DNA of 23,163 nucleotides from a bacterium UBA7470 (GTDB lineage: Bacteria > Pseudomonadota > Gammaproteobacteria > Burkholderiales > Burkholderiaceae_C): contig DLPA01000093.1 of NCBI GenBank assembly GCA_002479815.1, positions 4,047 to 27,209 of the forward strand, read 5' to 3'. The notes under the pieces were generated by a model. That model searched no databases. It was not told the DNA's origin and saw nothing but the letters and a program-made list of their open reading frames with translations. This document shows, one piece after another, positions 22,465 through 23,163 of the stretch. The first letter of the stretch is position 1. The number at the start of each line of letters is the position of its first letter. The position numbers and the translations under genes were made by a program.

Positions 22465-23163
22465 GGTGATTGATGCTCTTGAAGTTGAACAAGTCGCGCT
22501 TGTATCGCGTCTATAGGTAGCCCTACAGCACCGTTGTGCAATGCCAAACGGTAATGACTCACCGCCTCAGGATAACGATGCAGTTGATCGTACGCCACGG
22601 CCAAATTGAATACGTAACTGCCCTGATAAGGCTCCAAACTCATGGCCCTTTGCAATAAAGGTAAGGCTTCTGCCCACTTGCCTTGTTTCGCCCACAACTT
22701 TGCCAAAGCAGCATGGGCAGCAGCATCACGCGGGCGTGCTACGACCCACTCTTGCAAACGCACCGATGCTGTTTGCGCGTCTGTATCGCTCAGAATGGCC
22801 AACATTCCAGTGTGCGCTGTCGGGTTCTCAGGCCACAACTCCATGCTCCGCTGATACGCAGTCCACGCCTCATCTGATTTCTTCTGTCTGTGCAACGCGA
22901 CCGCTAAGCCCAAAGCAGCATCCACCTCATCTGATTTTTCTTGCAGCACCTGGCGATACAAACTTTCTGCGGCCTGCGCATCTCCTTTTTGCAAAAGGCG
23001 CCACGCTTGCTGTACCTTTTCAGCCACCTGCGATTTGACCAATTGCAGCTTGGAGGATGTCGCTGCATGGGGGAGATGTTCTTTAGGTGCAAGTGCCCTG
23101 AGCTTGGGAGCATCTGTTTTTTGCTCTGGCAGCATTGCCAAAGTTGAGGCTGCTGGATTGGGT
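22461..23163 (-). CDS. TPR-repeat protein, MshN-like (partial, cut by window edge)
   Basis: The reading frame is open to the right edge, so the true start lies outside. The visible ~234 residues are two parts: a Lys/Ala/Pro-rich segment, then tandem tetratricopeptide repeats beginning near QQAWRLLQKGDAQAAESLYRQVL, with further units ending AVSHYRLALHNG. In MSHA loci, mshN precedes mshE and encodes an inner-membrane anchor with periplasmic TPRs that interacts with the secretin. Position directly upstream of the ATPase gene with an ATGA overlap supports the same role. The transmembrane segment expected upstream of the repeats would be beyond the edge. TTG or ATG starts near 23135 are internal and unlikely. 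Confidence 0.75.
   Translation of the reverse strand, partial: PNPAASTLAMLPEQKTDAPKLRALAPKEHLPHAATSSKLQLVKSQVAEKVQQAWRLLQKGDAQAAESLYRQVLQEKSDEVDAALGLAVALHRQKKSDEAWTAYQRSMELWPENPTAHTGMLAILSDTDAQTASVRLQEWVVARPRDAAAHAALAKLWAKQGKWAEALPLLQRAMSLEPYQGSYVFNLAVAYDQLHRYPEAVSHYRLALHNGAVGLPIDAIQARLVQLQEHQSP

Noticed and set aside
13105..23163. Interpretation of the right-hand cluster as a classical type II secretion system.
   Set aside because: No GspD/GspG-K set in order is visible; the MshEN motif, the TPR-ATPase order and the MshK/PilO-like proteins fit an MSHA-type pilus better, though a secretion role is not excluded.

Overview
The window looks like a chromosomal segment of a betaproteobacterium, probably Burkholderiales and most likely Comamonadaceae-like. 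This rests on protein flavour (bacterioferritin, PiuC, ModABC, MSHA-like pilus proteins), moderate-to-high GC coding sequence, and AT-rich intergenic repeats containing AAAAAATAGCT-type cores that I associate with that family. No rRNA, tRNA, CRISPR array, transposase gene or prophage was seen.

Left part (1-9500). The 5' end of an aldehyde dehydrogenase gene runs off the left edge on the minus strand, with a sigma-54-like promoter and an upstream dyad. Next is a membrane-bound diguanylate cyclase (minus strand), divergent from a molybdate importer modA-modB-modC. An Fsr-like MFS exporter and a bacterioferritin gene follow on the plus strand. A convergent periplasmic rhodanese gene and a divergent TonB-dependent siderophore receptor gene share a densely palindromic control region.

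Middle (9400-13100). The receptor is followed by two stacked hairpin terminators, then piuC (Fe/2-oxoglutarate hydroxylase) and a translationally coupled FMN-dependent alpha-hydroxy-acid dehydrogenase. The last gene ends inside a ~228-bp AT-rich element with 27-bp imperfect terminal inverted repeats (MITE-like). A fatty-acid desaturase on the minus strand carries a C-terminal extension resembling the tail of ISL3-family transposases.

Right part (13100-23163). This is one long minus-strand gene train read from right to left: TPR protein (cut by the edge), pilus assembly ATPase with an N-terminal MshEN c-di-GMP motif, GspF/MshG membrane protein, MshI/GspL/PilN-like protein, PilO/MshJ-like protein, MshK/PilP-like protein, a prepilin, a small two-helix membrane protein, a REC-Fis response regulator, an HDxRN-type histidine kinase, and a second prepilin. 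Most junctions are ATGA or GTGA overlaps. The order resembles an MSHA-type pilus locus but is rearranged and has a two-component system between its pilin genes. This is the best candidate here for an undescribed system: a pilus or secretion apparatus apparently wired to c-di-GMP and to its own signalling pair.
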